From: Pseudoprimorskyibacter insulae
GTDB lineage: Bacteria > Pseudomonadota > Alphaproteobacteria > Rhodobacterales > Rhodobacteraceae
Assembly (NCBI RefSeq): GCF_900302505.1
Contig: NZ_OMOJ01000002.1
Location: 1-64,000 of the forward strand
Reading direction: 5' to 3'
DNA length: 64,000 bases
The first letter of the stretch is position 1. Each line of letters begins with the position of its first letter. Both the position numbers and the translations under genes were made by a program. A model generated the notes under the pieces. The model saw nothing but the letters and a program-made list of their open reading frames with translations, was not told where the DNA came from and made no database searches. Shown piece by piece: positions 28,204 through 37,507 of the stretch.

Positions 28204-28792
28204 CATCGCGTCGACCCTACGCCGGGCCATTGCGCACGGCGGCGACGGGTCGTCTGACTTTGATCTAAATCCAACGATCAAACTGCCCGCCGGACGCAAA
28301 TTGCGACCGGCAGGCGTTTTGGTTCCGATTGACCTGACAGGCCCTGTGCCGCAGGTCATCCTGACGAAACGGTCCTCTCGGCTGAAACACCACCCCGGTC
28401 AGATTGCCTTTCCCGGCGGCAAGGTGGACGATGGCGATGCCGACGCAACCGCCGCCGCCCTGCGCGAAGCCCGCGAAGAAATTGGCCTGCCCGAACATGT
28501 TGTTGAGGTGTTGGGCGACCTGCCGACACATGAAACCGTCAGCAGCTTTGTGGTCACGCCGGTGATTGGCCTGATCCACGCGCGCTTTGACGAACGGCCA
28601 GAGGCGGGCGAGGTCGAAGAGGTGTTTCGCGTGCCGCTATCGCATGCGCTGGACCAGTCGCGCTATTCGGTTCAGTCGCGGCGCTGGCAAGGCCAGATGC
28701 GGCATTATTATACGGCACCATTCGGGCCCTATTACATCTGGGGGGCGACGGCCCGCATTCTGCGCGGTTTGGTCAGTCGCATGGCCCAGTGA
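28196..28792 (+). CDS. CoA pyrophosphatase (NudL/YeaB-type Nudix hydrolase)
   Basis: A 198-residue Nudix protein. The UPF0035-like pattern LTKRSSRLKHHPGQIAFPGG precedes the Nudix box GGKVDDGDADATAAALREAREEIGL; this arrangement marks CoA diphosphatases, which cleave CoA and oxidised CoA to phosphopantetheine and ADP. It starts inside the end of hslO (8-bp overlap) and its stop overlaps the GTG start of cca, so the three are translationally linked. In-frame sequence upstream lies inside hslO and is not used. Confidence 0.88.
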   Translation: MTDIASTLRRAIAHGGDGSSDFDLNPTIKLPAGRKLRPAGVLVPIDLTGPVPQVILTKRSSRLKHHPGQIAFPGGKVDDGDADATAAALREAREEIGLPEHVVEVLGDLPTHETVSSFVVTPVIGLIHARFDERPEAGEVEEVFRVPLSHALDQSRYSVQSRRWQGQMRHYYTAPFGPYYIWGATARILRGLVSRMAQ

Positions 28793-29937
28793 CCGAGGTC
28801 ACGGGGGAATGGCTGACCCGGCCACAGACTCAGGCCGTCATGTCGATGCTGACCCGCGCCGGGTATGAGGCATATTTGGTTGGCGGTTGCGTGCGAAATG
28901 CGCTGCTTGGCGCGCCGGTCGATGACATCGACATTTGCACCAATGCGAGGCCCGATGTGGTGATGACCCTTGCCACCGATGCAGGGATGAAGCCGATCCC
29001 GACGGGCATCGACCACGGCACGATCACCGTGGTCACCAAGGGCATTCCGCACGAAATCACCACCTATCGCGCCGATGTCGAAACCGATGGGCGGCATGCC
29101 GTCGTGCGGTTTTCCAACCTGATGGAGGAAGACGCGCGTCGCCGTGACTTCACGATGAACGCGCTTTATGCCGATCAAACTGGGCAGGTCCATGACCCGG
29201 TTGGCGGGCTGCCCGATCTGGCCGCGCGGCGGGTTCGCTATATCGACGATCCCGCGACCCGCATCCGCGAAGACTATCTGCGCATCTTGCGGTTCTTCCG
29301 GTTCAACGCCTGGTACGGCGATCCGGCGGGCGGATTTGATGCCGATGCCCTGGACGGGATCGCCCGCAACTTGGACGGCATTTCTAGCCTGTCCCGAGAG
29401 AGGGTCGGGAGCGAGATCGCCAAACTGGTCCGCGCGCCAGACCCCGCGCCTGCGATTGCAGCGATGGATCATACCGGCGCATTGGCGGCCTGCCTGCCCG
29501 GTGCGGTGGCGCGAGGCCTGCCGGTTCTGATCCATCTGGAGCAAAGCCATACTATCGCGCCCGACCCCCTGCGCCGTTTGGCCGGCATGGGCTATTTCGA
29601 CGGCGCGGCGCTGCGTTTGCCCAAGACTGACCAGCGCCGGTTAACAACCTATCAAACCTTGATGGGCAGTGCCGAGGGCGCAGCCGAATTGGGCTATCGC
29701 CATGGGTATGACATCGCACGCGATGTCCTGTTGCTAAGATCTGCACAGTTCGAACAACCGCTGGCCGCAGACGCACTGCCCGAAGCGCAGCGCGGGGCGC
29801 GGGCCGTTTTCCCCGTCGCTGCGTCCGATCTGATGCCCGCGCTGCAAGGCAAGGCGCTTGGCGACCGGTTGCGCGCGCTGGAAGACAAGTGGGTCCAATC
29901 CGGTTTTGCCCTGACCAAAGACCAACTTCTAGGCTAA
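28789..29937 (+). CDS. cca: tRNA CCA-adding enzyme / poly(A) polymerase family nucleotidyltransferase
   Basis: A 382-residue class II nucleotidyltransferase. LVGGCVRNALLG and DDIDICT give the GG and DxD motifs that bind two metals; RRRDFTMNALY and the RIREDYLRILRFFRF segment follow as the neck domain. It adds or repairs the 3' CCA of tRNAs. The start is GTG overlapping the preceding stop (GTGA). Some members of this family act as poly(A) polymerases, but the chromosomal context and length fit tRNA maturation. Confidence 0.9.
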   Translation: MTEVTGEWLTRPQTQAVMSMLTRAGYEAYLVGGCVRNALLGAPVDDIDICTNARPDVVMTLATDAGMKPIPTGIDHGTITVVTKGIPHEITTYRADVETDGRHAVVRFSNLMEEDARRRDFTMNALYADQTGQVHDPVGGLPDLAARRVRYIDDPATRIREDYLRILRFFRFNAWYGDPAGGFDADALDGIARNLDGISSLSRERVGSEIAKLVRAPDPAPAIAAMDHTGALAACLPGAVARGLPVLIHLEQSHTIAPDPLRRLAGMGYFDGAALRLPKTDQRRLTTYQTLMGSAEGAAELGYRHGYDIARDVLLLRSAQFEQPLAADALPEAQRGARAVFPVAASDLMPALQGKALGDRLRALEDKWVQSGFALTKDQLLG

Positions 29938-30011
29938 CGCGGCTGGCAAGTCCGGGCAAACTGGCTATCTTCAAGCCCATAGGCGGGCCCAATCCGCCAA
30001 AAGGATTGCCG

Positions 30012-31844
30012 ATGAAAGCTGCCAATTGGATCAACGCCTTTGCCCCCGCTGACGGTGCGCCGCCGCAAACGCTTCTGCCGTTCATTCGCTGGGCGCTGAA
30101 AGGGTCGGGCTGGGCGCTGCTGATCTCGGCGGCGCTATCCATCGCGGCAGGCGTGGTTGAGGTGATGGCCGCGATGGTCTTGGGGCAGGTCGTCGATGCG
30201 GCGCTGGCCTCTGACCCTGCGCAGGTGTTTGCGCAGAATAGCACGTTGATCCTGATCGCGGTGCTGTTCTTCATGGTGCTGCGGCCCGCGCTGTTCGGAG
30301 CAACGTCGTATACGCAATCGCTGGCCGTGGGGCCGAACATCTTCAATCTGGTTTTGTCCCGCCTGCACCGGTTCACGCTTGGCCAATCTGTCACCTTCTT
30401 TGATGACGATTTCGCCGGGCGTATTGCACAGAAGGAAATGCAGACCGCCCGTGCGCTGACCGATGTGGTGATTGAGATGATCCACACCGTGCTGTTTGCG
30501 CTCGCCTCGGTCATTGGGGCGATCCTGCTGCTTGGAACGGTGGATGCGCGGATTGCGATTGCCCTGCTTCTTTGGCTGGTCGGCTATTGGTTCATGATCC
30601 GTTATTTCATGCCGCGCATTCGCGAACGGTCCAAGTCAAGGGCCGGGGCGCGGGCGATTGTCAGCGGCCAGATCGTAGACACGGTGACCAACATCAAAAC
30701 GGTCAAGCTATTCGCCCATGCCGATCATGAGGACAAAGCCGCGCTGAACGCCATGGCCACCTTCCGGCAGCGCACGATTGAATTTGGCGAAATCTCGGTC
30801 GCGTTTCGGTTCGTGCTGATGACCGCGGCGGGCATGCTGCCGATCCTGCTGGTGGGTGGTGCGCTTTGGTATTGGTCGCGCGGGATGGTCACGGCAGGCG
30901 ACATCGCCGCCACGGGGGCCGTTGCGCTGCGGCTGGCGCAGATGACGGGCTGGGTCAGCTTTACGCTGATGGGGCTATACGCCAACATTGGTGAGGTTGA
31001 GGACGGCATGCGCACCCTGACCCCACCGCACCGGTTGCTGGACAAACCCGGCGCAGCGGAATTGCGGGTGCCGAAAGGCCAAATCGCGCTGCAAGACGTC
31101 GGCTTTTCCTACGGACGTGAAACAGGCGGGGTCGAACAGCTTAGCCTGACAATCGCGCCGGGCGAAAAGGTGGGGATTGTCGGCGCGTCGGGTGCCGGGA
31201 AATCGACCTTGGTTGCGCTGCTGCTGCGCCTTTATGATGCCGAGCGGGGCAAGATCACCATCGACGGTCAGGACATCTCGGGTGTGACGCAGGAAAGCCT
31301 GCGCAGGCAGATCGGTATGGTCACGCAGGAAACGGCGATGTTCAACCGGTCCGCTTTGGACAACATCCGCTATGGCCGCCCCGACGCGACTGAGGCCGAG
31401 GTGCATGACGCCGCCCGCCGCGCCGAAGCGCATGATTTCATTCTGGGACTACAAGATCACAAGGGCCGAACGGGCTATGCCGCGCATCTTGGCGAACGGG
31501 GTGTCAAACTGTCGGGCGGGCAGCGCCAGCGCATCGCGCTTGCCCGCGCAATTCTGAAAGACGCGCCTATCCTGATCTTGGACGAGGCGACAAGCGCGCT
31601 TGATTCCGAGGTTGAGGCCGCGATCCAGATCGCGCTGGACCATGTGATGGAGGGCAAGACCGTGCTGGCCATCGCGCACCGGCTATCGACCATTTCCAGC
31701 ATGGATCGGATCATCGTTCTGGATCATGGGCGGATCGCCGAATCCGGCACGCATGATGCGCTGCTGGCCAAGGGCGGGCTATATGCGGGCTACTGGAACC
31801 GGCAATCGGGCGGGTTCCTTGGCGCACAGGATGCTGCGGAATAA
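30012..31844 (+). CDS. ABC exporter, fused membrane and ATPase domains
   Basis: A 610-residue half-transporter of the MsbA/multidrug type. Six hydrophobic segments occupy about residues 30-330. The ATPase follows with GASGAGKST (Walker A), LSGGQRQR (signature), ILILDEATSALD (Walker B) and the switch His in IAHRLSTI. It would work as a homodimer exporting a lipid, peptide or drug. The ATG at 30012 has AAGGA upstream; longer frames back to 29889 overlap cca. Single gene with no linked partner, so substrate is unknown. Confidence 0.9.
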   Translation: MKAANWINAFAPADGAPPQTLLPFIRWALKGSGWALLISAALSIAAGVVEVMAAMVLGQVVDAALASDPAQVFAQNSTLILIAVLFFMVLRPALFGATSYTQSLAVGPNIFNLVLSRLHRFTLGQSVTFFDDDFAGRIAQKEMQTARALTDVVIEMIHTVLFALASVIGAILLLGTVDARIAIALLLWLVGYWFMIRYFMPRIRERSKSRAGARAIVSGQIVDTVTNIKTVKLFAHADHEDKAALNAMATFRQRTIEFGEISVAFRFVLMTAAGMLPILLVGGALWYWSRGMVTAGDIAATGAVALRLAQMTGWVSFTLMGLYANIGEVEDGMRTLTPPHRLLDKPGAAELRVPKGQIALQDVGFSYGRETGGVEQLSLTIAPGEKVGIVGASGAGKSTLVALLLRLYDAERGKITIDGQDISGVTQESLRRQIGMVTQETAMFNRSALDNIRYGRPDATEAEVHDAARRAEAHDFILGLQDHKGRTGYAAHLGERGVKLSGGQRQRIALARAILKDAPILILDEATSALDSEVEAAIQIALDHVMEGKTVLAIAHRLSTISSMDRIIVLDHGRIAESGTHDALLAKGGLYAGYWNRQSGGFLGAQDAAE

Positions 31845-31883
31845 CACTTTCGCCAAACCCGGCCTGCGGCTATGTCCTGCATC

Positions 31884-33101
31884 ATGACACAAGTGACCAT
31901 CGATCGATTGGGCTATCAGGGTGACGGGATCGCCCAGGGGCCGCTATATGTGCCCGGCACCCTGCCCGGTGAAACCGTAACCGGCACCCCGGACGGGCAG
32001 ACCTTGCGCGATGTGCGGATCGATACGCCCTCGTCCGACCGGGTCAAACCGCCCTGTGTTCATGCCAAATCCTGCGGTGGTTGCCAGCTTCAGCATGCGT
32101 CGGACGGGTTTCTGGCCGACTGGAAGGCAGGCGTGGTGCGCAATGCGCTGCTGGCCCACGGTATCGAGGCCGAAATCCGCCCCATCGAAACATCGCCGCC
32201 CTTGTCGCGTCGGCGGGCGTCTTTTTCGGCGCGGCGCACCAAAAAGGGCGCATTGGCTGGGTTCCATATGAAAGCCTCGGACGTGGTGGTGTCGATCCCG
32301 AACTGCCAATTGCTGCACCCCGATCTAACCGCTGCGCTGCCGATGGTGGAACAGCTGGCCGTTCTGGGCAGCAGCCGTAAGGGCGAATTGTCGGTTCTGG
32401 TGACGAAATCCGAAGTCGGTTTGGATGTTGCTGTCACCGGCGGCAAGCCTGCCGATACGGCCCTGCGCGGCGCCTTGGCCAAGATTGCGGACGAACACGA
32501 TCTGGCGCGGCTGTGCTGGGACGATGAAACCCTGCTGCGCCGCCGCCCCTATCAGATTTTCGGCAATGCCCGTGTGACGCCGCCTGCCGGGTCGTTCCTT
32601 CAGGCCACCGCCGAGGGCGAAGCGGCCTTGCAACGCGCAGTGCTGTCTATCGTCGACGGCGCGACCCATGTGGCGGATCTGTTCAGCGGCAGCGGCACCT
32701 TTGCCTTGCCGATTGCCCGCACCGCCGCAGTTCATGCCGTCGAAGGCGAAAAGGCCATGATCGCCGCCCTGAACGAAGGGTGGCGCATGGCCGAAGGGCT
32801 GCGCCGTGTGACATGCGAAGCCCGCGACCTGTTCCGCAATCCGTTGCTGCCCGAAGAGCTGAAGCGTTTTGACGCCATCGTCATCGACCCGCCTCGCGCC
32901 GGGGCCGAGGCGCAGGTTGCCGAAATCGCCAGTATTCGCACGCCCAAAGTGGCGCATGTGTCCTGCAACCCGGTGACCTTTGCCCGCGATACCGCGACGC
33001 TTCTGGCGGCGGGCTATCGGCTTGATTGGGTGCAGCCTGTCGATCAATTCCGCTGGTCCACCCATGTTGAACTGGTCGCATCGCTGTCGCTGGATATCTG
33101 A
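31884..33101 (+). CDS. 23S rRNA/tRNA m5U methyltransferase (RumA/TrmA family)
   Basis: A 405-residue class I methyltransferase. An N-terminal TRAM RNA-binding domain (TIDRLGYQGDGIAQ...VPGTLPGE) is followed by an iron-sulfur site (PCVHAKSCGGCQLQHA), the SAM loop LFSGSGTFALPIA, IDPPRAGAEAQ, and the catalytic cysteine in HVSCNPVTFARD. It would make 5-methyluridine in rRNA, as RlmC/RlmD do. An in-frame ATG at 31872 is possible. The exact target nucleotide cannot be read from sequence. Confidence 0.88.
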   Translation: MTQVTIDRLGYQGDGIAQGPLYVPGTLPGETVTGTPDGQTLRDVRIDTPSSDRVKPPCVHAKSCGGCQLQHASDGFLADWKAGVVRNALLAHGIEAEIRPIETSPPLSRRRASFSARRTKKGALAGFHMKASDVVVSIPNCQLLHPDLTAALPMVEQLAVLGSSRKGELSVLVTKSEVGLDVAVTGGKPADTALRGALAKIADEHDLARLCWDDETLLRRRPYQIFGNARVTPPAGSFLQATAEGEAALQRAVLSIVDGATHVADLFSGSGTFALPIARTAAVHAVEGEKAMIAALNEGWRMAEGLRRVTCEARDLFRNPLLPEELKRFDAIVIDPPRAGAEAQVAEIASIRTPKVAHVSCNPVTFARDTATLLAAGYRLDWVQPVDQFRWSTHVELVASLSLDI

Positions 33102-33194
33102 AGAACCCGGCACCTATCCGCTTCCTCGATTCAGGTGGCTGGCTCGGGCCGGGCGAATCCTGTATGGTCTTGGCAAAAAGCAAAGAGCAGAGAT

Positions 33195-33686
33195 ATGCGG
33201 ATTCTGAGGGTTCTAGTGGCCGTCCTGCTGGTGGCAGGTGTGGCATCATGTTCAAAATTCTCGGCCTATAACGGGCCGGAAGTCACGCGCATTGTCGTGT
33301 TCAAAGAGGCGCGCAAAATGCACCTGCTGAACGGTCAGACGGTGCTGCGCAGCTATGACATCGGCTTGGGCTTTTCCCCGGTGGGCGACAAAAAGATCAG
33401 CGGCGACGGCAAAACGCCCGAGGGCGATTACTTTATCGACCGCCGAAACCCCAACAGCGAATTCTACCTATCGCTTGGCATTTCCTATCCCGACGCCTCT
33501 GACCGGGCCGAGGCGCGCGCCTTGGGCAAATCCCCCGGCGGGGATATTTTTATTCATGGTCGTCCGTGGAAGTACCGCAAGGGCGGTCAGGATTGGACGG
33601 CTGGATGTATCGCCGTCACCAACCGCGAAGTGCGCGAAATTTACAGCATGATCGGCAAAGGCACACCGATTGCGATCCGGCCTTAA
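33195..33686 (+). CDS. L,D-transpeptidase (YkuD) lipoprotein
   Basis: A 163-residue protein with a lipoprotein signal (MRILRVLVAVLLVAGVASC; lipobox VASC, Cys19). The YkuD domain follows, with the conserved His in IFIHGRP and the nucleophile Cys in TAGCIAVTNREV. It would cross-link peptidoglycan or attach outer-membrane components in the periplasm. The ATG at 33195 follows AGAGCAGAG. Its stop codon overlaps the stop of the convergent VOC gene. Confidence 0.9.
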   Translation: MRILRVLVAVLLVAGVASCSKFSAYNGPEVTRIVVFKEARKMHLLNGQTVLRSYDIGLGFSPVGDKKISGDGKTPEGDYFIDRRNPNSEFYLSLGISYPDASDRAEARALGKSPGGDIFIHGRPWKYRKGGQDWTAGCIAVTNREVREIYSMIGKGTPIAIRP

Positions 33687-34081
33687 AGCGGGTTGCTGAT
33701 CTCTAGCAGATTGCCATCCGGGTCGCGCAGGTACAGCGACCGGATGGGGCCTGTTGCGCCTGTTCGGTTGATCGGGCCCATTTCGACCGGCACATGCTGG
33801 CCTTTCAACCAGTCGATCCAAACTTCAAGCGCTATCGAACTGAGAAAACACAAATCCGCAGACCCCGGCACCGGCGTCTGCGCCTTTGGATCCCATTCAC
33901 GCCCGGCCAGATGCAGGTTGATCTTTTGCGACCCGAATTTCAGCGCCCAACGCGTGCTGCCGTCCGCCGGGGTGAACTGTTCGGCGATCATACCCAGAAC
34001 ACCCGTGTAAAAGGCCACGGTTTGATCGATGTCAGCGACAGTCAGAACCAAGTGGTCCAAGGTATCAAGCGTGGGTGTCAT
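33683..34081 (-). CDS. VOC (glyoxalase/bleomycin-resistance) family protein
   Basis: A 132-residue metal-binding vicinal-oxygen-chelate protein. TLDHLVLTVADIDQTVAFYTGVLGM opens the first beta-alpha-beta unit and RSLYLRDPDGNLLEI closes the second; the His, His and Glu positions of the metal site (DHL, NLHL, LLEI) are present. The ATG at 34081 has GGAGG upstream. Close to 'VOC family virulence protein' annotations in this group, but the substrate is unknown. Confidence 0.82.
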   Translation of the reverse strand: MTPTLDTLDHLVLTVADIDQTVAFYTGVLGMIAEQFTPADGSTRWALKFGSQKINLHLAGREWDPKAQTPVPGSADLCFLSSIALEVWIDWLKGQHVPVEMGPINRTGATGPIRSLYLRDPDGNLLEISNPL

Positions 34082-34141
34082 GTGGCCTCCGATCCTAGCT
34101 TGGTGGACTATGCCGTGGGTGTGCGGCAAGGGCCAGAACGC

Positions 34142-34170
34142 AAAAGGCCCCGTCTGAAACAGACGAGGCC
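34142..34170 (-). terminator. Rho-independent terminator after the ExoY-type gene
   Basis: On the minus strand GGCC-TCGTCTG-TTT-CAGACGG-GGCC is followed by TTTTGCGTT. It starts 38 bases after the stop of the sugar transferase gene. Confidence 0.8.
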
Positions 34171-34207
34171 ACCAATGCGCGCATCAGTTACTGGGTAACG
34201 CGGCCAC

Positions 34208-34897
34208 TTAGCAGCCAGTACCATTCACCACGACCGAGAAGGTACGGTACAGAACTTTCAGATCAGTTACGAAAGACAGCTTGCGCAGGTAGGCGGTGTC
34301 AAACTCGGCACGATCGGCAAAGCTGCTTTCGTTGCGAACCGAGATTTGCCAGAAGCCGGTGATGCCGGGACGCAGAGCGTAATAGGCCGTGCCGGGGTAC
34401 AGATCTTTCTGCGACACCATCATCGGACGCGGTCCAACCAGCGACATGTCGCCATTCAGCACGTTCCAAAGCTGCGGCAGTTCATCGAGCGAGGTTTTGC
34501 GGATCAGGTGGCCAACGCGGGTGATGCGCGGATCGTGGCGCAGTTTCTGGCTGTGATCCCATTCGGCGCGGGCTTCGGGGTTCTTGTCCAGATAGGCCTG
34601 CAACTGGCGGTCCGCGTTCGGAACCATGCTGCGCAGTTTCCACATGCTGAACACGCGGCCATTTTTGCCGATGCGCTGCTGACGGTAGAACGGAGACGAT
34701 CCGTCAAGCGACACCAGCAAAGCGAGGATTGCGACCACGAGAACGACGGGCAAAGCTGCGATCAGGATGAGAGCGATATCCAGACCCCGCTTCAGACCAT
34801 CGCGATAGAGCGAGGTGGTCGGCGCCGCAAACAGCGCATCGGTAATCATTTTGTCAAATTCAGTCGCCAGAGACTTGCGACGGGCCAGCGTAACCAT
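34208..34897 (-). CDS. Undecaprenyl-phosphate sugar phosphotransferase (ExoY/WbaP C-terminal type)
   Basis: A 229-residue bacterial sugar transferase that starts exopolysaccharide or O-antigen repeat units on the lipid carrier. One N-terminal hydrophobic segment (about residues 40-62, IALILIAALPVVLVVAIL) anchors it; then come YRQQRIGKNG, MWKLRSMV and LRKTSLDELPQLWNVL followed by MSLVGPRP, the catalytic core. It lacks the large N-terminal membrane part of WbaP, as ExoY does. The ATG at 34897 follows AGAGGT. Regulated region upstream is unusually long (867 bp to the next gene). Confidence 0.9.
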   Translation of the reverse strand: MVTLARRKSLATEFDKMITDALFAAPTTSLYRDGLKRGLDIALILIAALPVVLVVAILALLVSLDGSSPFYRQQRIGKNGRVFSMWKLRSMVPNADRQLQAYLDKNPEARAEWDHSQKLRHDPRITRVGHLIRKTSLDELPQLWNVLNGDMSLVGPRPMMVSQKDLYPGTAYYALRPGITGFWQISVRNESSFADRAEFDTAYLRKLSFVTDLKVLYRTFSVVVNGTGC

Positions 34898-35764
34898 TCC
34901 GACCTCTCCTTCGAGGTTGCGTCGAAAGTGTCCTTGCACCGCTGACCCGTGGCACCGTTCCCTAAGGCTGCAAAAAGCCGTTCCGCCAAGGCGGGTGTTC
35001 AGGTCCGGTTGTCGTTTTGTCTATGCCACTGGCGCGGCGGTGCGTTTCTTCTTCCGACAGATACAGCACCAGCCCCCTAGTACTCGTTATGTCAAAATCA
35101 TGTCTTTCCGGCGTGCTGCCGGGATGTCTCCCTTATGCAATTGTGGCGAAAACCCGTCAACGGTTGCCTTTTTTGCCCCAAAGTTTGGAACGTGAAATCG
35201 CGTTCGAGAATGGCTCAATCTTTGGATATATTGCCCGAATTGCGGGGGCTGCGCCCGTTTCGTCGGGCGCAATTTTGTGTCTTTTTGATACACTTTTCGG
35301 AAACGCCCTTTGAATATTGACCGCCTGCATGAAACAATTACTCCAACATACAGGGGGCAATGATCACGTTTACGCGGGCTGACCCTTGGTCAATTGCTGC
35401 ATGCGCGAACAGTTGTACCAAAAGTTGTTAATTGTATGCGAAAATGCTCATTTTTCCGCACCATCTGTTTCCGCGAGGTCGAAGTCTGAACGACGGGATT
35501 TGTATTCATCGAATGCGGGCTTGAGGCCCTGTCAGCGCTGTTGGCGCCACCGCGCCACAATCCTCTCAATATGTTTCAAAATGTAATAATCATCACGCAA
35601 TATCTATGGATATTCAGGCACCGTCGAACGTATCGCGTCACATTCTGGCCCATTTTTGCCACTTTTTGATTCGCTTCGCCCCACCGTCACCGCAGCGGTT
35701 GATGTTGAACAGAGCCCGCGCAACGGATATGTGCCGTTCAGGATTTAAGTAGTGAGACCGTTCT
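34898..35764. other. 867-bp region without a recognisable protein gene
   Basis: Between the divergent ExoY-type gene and rnd. Short frames of 60-125 codons occur in it, but none has a convincing ribosome site, codon use or family resemblance. The central part (about 35200-35460) is more AT-rich than the flanks. It contains a terminator-like hairpin at 35251-35270. It should contain the promoters for both flanking genes and may encode a small RNA. Confidence 0.5.
35251..35288 (+). terminator. Orphan terminator-like hairpin in a gene-free region
   Basis: GCGCCCG (35251-35257), loop TTTCGT, CGGGCGC (35264-35270), then AATTTTGTGTCTTTTT. On the plus strand this looks like an intrinsic terminator, yet no plus-strand gene lies upstream within the gap. 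Confidence 0.5.
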
Positions 35765-36379
35765 ATGGCCAACCACCTGCACAAAGGCGATCTGCCCGAA
35801 GATCTGGACCTTGGCCCGGTGGTCGCCATTGACTGCGAAACGATGGGGCTGAACCCGCATCGCGACCGCCTGTGCGTTGTTCAACTGTCTGCCGGTGATG
35901 GCGATGCGCATCTGGTGCAAATTGCCAAAGGCCAGACCGAAGCGACGAACCTGTGCCGCCTTCTGACCGATCGCGATGTGCTGAAGCTGTTTCACTATGG
36001 CCGGTTCGATATCGCCGCGATGTACAATGCCTTTGGCGCACTGACAGCCCCGGTCTATTGCACCAAGATCGCCAGCCGCCTGATCCGCACCTACACGGAC
36101 CGCCATGGCCTGCGGAATCTGACACAGGAACTGCTGGGGGTTGATATCTCGAAGCAGCAACAAAGCAGCGATTGGGGCGCAGACACGTTGACCGACGCGC
36201 AACTGGACTATGCCGCATCCGACGTGTTGCACCTGCATCGCCTGCGCGAGATCCTGAACGAACGGCTAGAGCGTGAAGGCCGCAGCGAGCTGGCGCAAAA
36301 TTGCTTTGACTTCCTGCCGACGCGGGCGTTGCTAGACCTTGAAGGCTGGCCAGACACCGATATTTTCGCCCACGCCTGA
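35765..36379 (+). CDS. rnd: Ribonuclease D-type 3'-5' exonuclease
   Basis: A 204-residue DEDDy exonuclease. Motif I is AIDCETMGL, motif II FHYGRFDIAAM and motif III DYAASDVLHLHRL, containing the four acidic residues and the tyrosine. It ends without the C-terminal HRDC domains of E. coli RNase D, which is usual for the short alphaproteobacterial form. It would trim tRNA or other small RNA 3' ends. First gene of a run with lptC, lptA and lptB. Confidence 0.88.
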   Translation: MANHLHKGDLPEDLDLGPVVAIDCETMGLNPHRDRLCVVQLSAGDGDAHLVQIAKGQTEATNLCRLLTDRDVLKLFHYGRFDIAAMYNAFGALTAPVYCTKIASRLIRTYTDRHGLRNLTQELLGVDISKQQQSSDWGADTLTDAQLDYAASDVLHLHRLREILNERLEREGRSELAQNCFDFLPTRALLDLEGWPDTDIFAHA

Positions 36380-36402
36380 CCCGGACAAAGGACAGCATCC
36401 AG

Positions 36403-37014
36403 ATGCGGCGGGACAACACATATTCACGGGTGATTGCCTGGCTCAAGATCTTGTTCCCGCTGACGGCGCTGGGTCTTTTGTCGACGGTGTTTCTTCTGTC
36501 CGAAGAGGTGGCCAAGGTTGGCGAGCTGCCCTTTGCGGATCGCGAATTGAAAGATCGTGTTGCGAACCAACAGATCACCGCGCCGCATTTTTCCGGCGTT
36601 ACCGCCGAAGGTGACCGGATCAGCTTTACCGCCACATCTGCCCGCCCTGCCCCCGGTAGCTCTGATGCCGCGATTGGCGAAACGGTGTCGGGCGCGTTGG
36701 AATCGGACACGCAGGGCACCATCAACATGCGTTCGGATCAGATCGAAGTGCAGATGGATGACAATATGGCCCTGCTGACCGGCGGAGTTCAGATTGCATC
36801 GTCCCAAGGCTACAGCGTGACCACGGCCGCGATGCGCACCGCCCTGAATGACGTCTATGTCGAAACACTTGCCCCCGTCGAAGGAACCGGCCCCGAAGGG
36901 CAGTTTGCCGCGGGTAAGCTGATTATTACGACGACAAAGCCCGATGGGCGCATACAACTGCTTTTCACCGAAGGTGTGAAACTGGTATACCTGCCCAGAC
37001 AAAACCAAGAGTAA
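36403..37014 (+). CDS. lptC: LPS export protein LptC
   Basis: A 203-residue bitopic protein. One N-terminal membrane helix (about residues 12-32, AWLKILFPLTALGLLSTVFLL) holds the periplasmic OstA-like beta-jellyroll domain, which passes lipopolysaccharide from LptBFG to LptA. Sequence conservation of LptC is low; assignment rests on size, topology and position directly ahead of lptA and lptB. AAAGGA lies upstream of the ATG. Four bases separate its stop from lptA. Confidence 0.85.
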   Translation: MRRDNTYSRVIAWLKILFPLTALGLLSTVFLLSEEVAKVGELPFADRELKDRVANQQITAPHFSGVTAEGDRISFTATSARPAPGSSDAAIGETVSGALESDTQGTINMRSDQIEVQMDDNMALLTGGVQIASSQGYSVTTAAMRTALNDVYVETLAPVEGTGPEGQFAAGKLIITTTKPDGRIQLLFTEGVKLVYLPRQNQE

Positions 37015-37018
37015 TCCT

Positions 37019-37507
37019 ATGTTCTTTCGCTCGGCCCTATTGATTTGCAGCCTCGCCCTCGCCCCGTTTGCCGGATTGGCCCAAGGCACCAACGTTGGGT
37101 TCGGCGCGTCAGAACATGACACGTCGCAACCGGTTGAGGTGTCGGCAGACTCGCTCAAGGTGAACCAAGACGACGGCACCGCCATCTATTCGGGCAATGT
37201 GGTCATCGTGCAGGGGCAAATGCGCCTGGCCGCAGCTGAGGTCATCGTGATCTTCAACAAGGACCGCAGCGCGATTGACATGCTAAAAGCCAGCGGCGGC
37301 GTGACCTTGGTCAGTGGCCCCGACGCGGCCGAGGCGCAGAACGCCGATTACGCGGTCGAAACCGGCAATGTCGTGATGACAGGCAATGTGCTTTTGACCC
37401 AAGGCACCAATGCCGCAACGGCGGAACGGATGGATCTGAACCTTGAAACCGGTCAGGCCAATCTGTCGGGGCGTGTCACGACCATTCTGCAACCGGCGAA
37501 AAACTGA
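37019..37507 (+). CDS. lptA: LPS transport periplasmic protein LptA
   Basis: A 162-residue periplasmic protein with a signal peptide (hydrophobic core LLICSLALAPFAGLA). The mature part, with VEVSADSLKVNQDDGTAIYSGNVVIVQGQMRLAA, is the OstA/LptA jellyroll that forms the filament bridging LptC and LptD. Its stop overlaps the lptB start (TGATG), so translation is coupled. Length is normal. Confidence 0.9.
   Translation: MFFRSALLICSLALAPFAGLAQGTNVGFGASEHDTSQPVEVSADSLKVNQDDGTAIYSGNVVIVQGQMRLAAAEVIVIFNKDRSAIDMLKASGGVTLVSGPDAAEAQNADYAVETGNVVMTGNVLLTQGTNAATAERMDLNLETGQANLSGRVTTILQPAKN

Noticed and set aside
35386-35586. Small gene in the 867-bp gap
   Set aside because: A 66-codon frame without ribosome site or family-like sequence.
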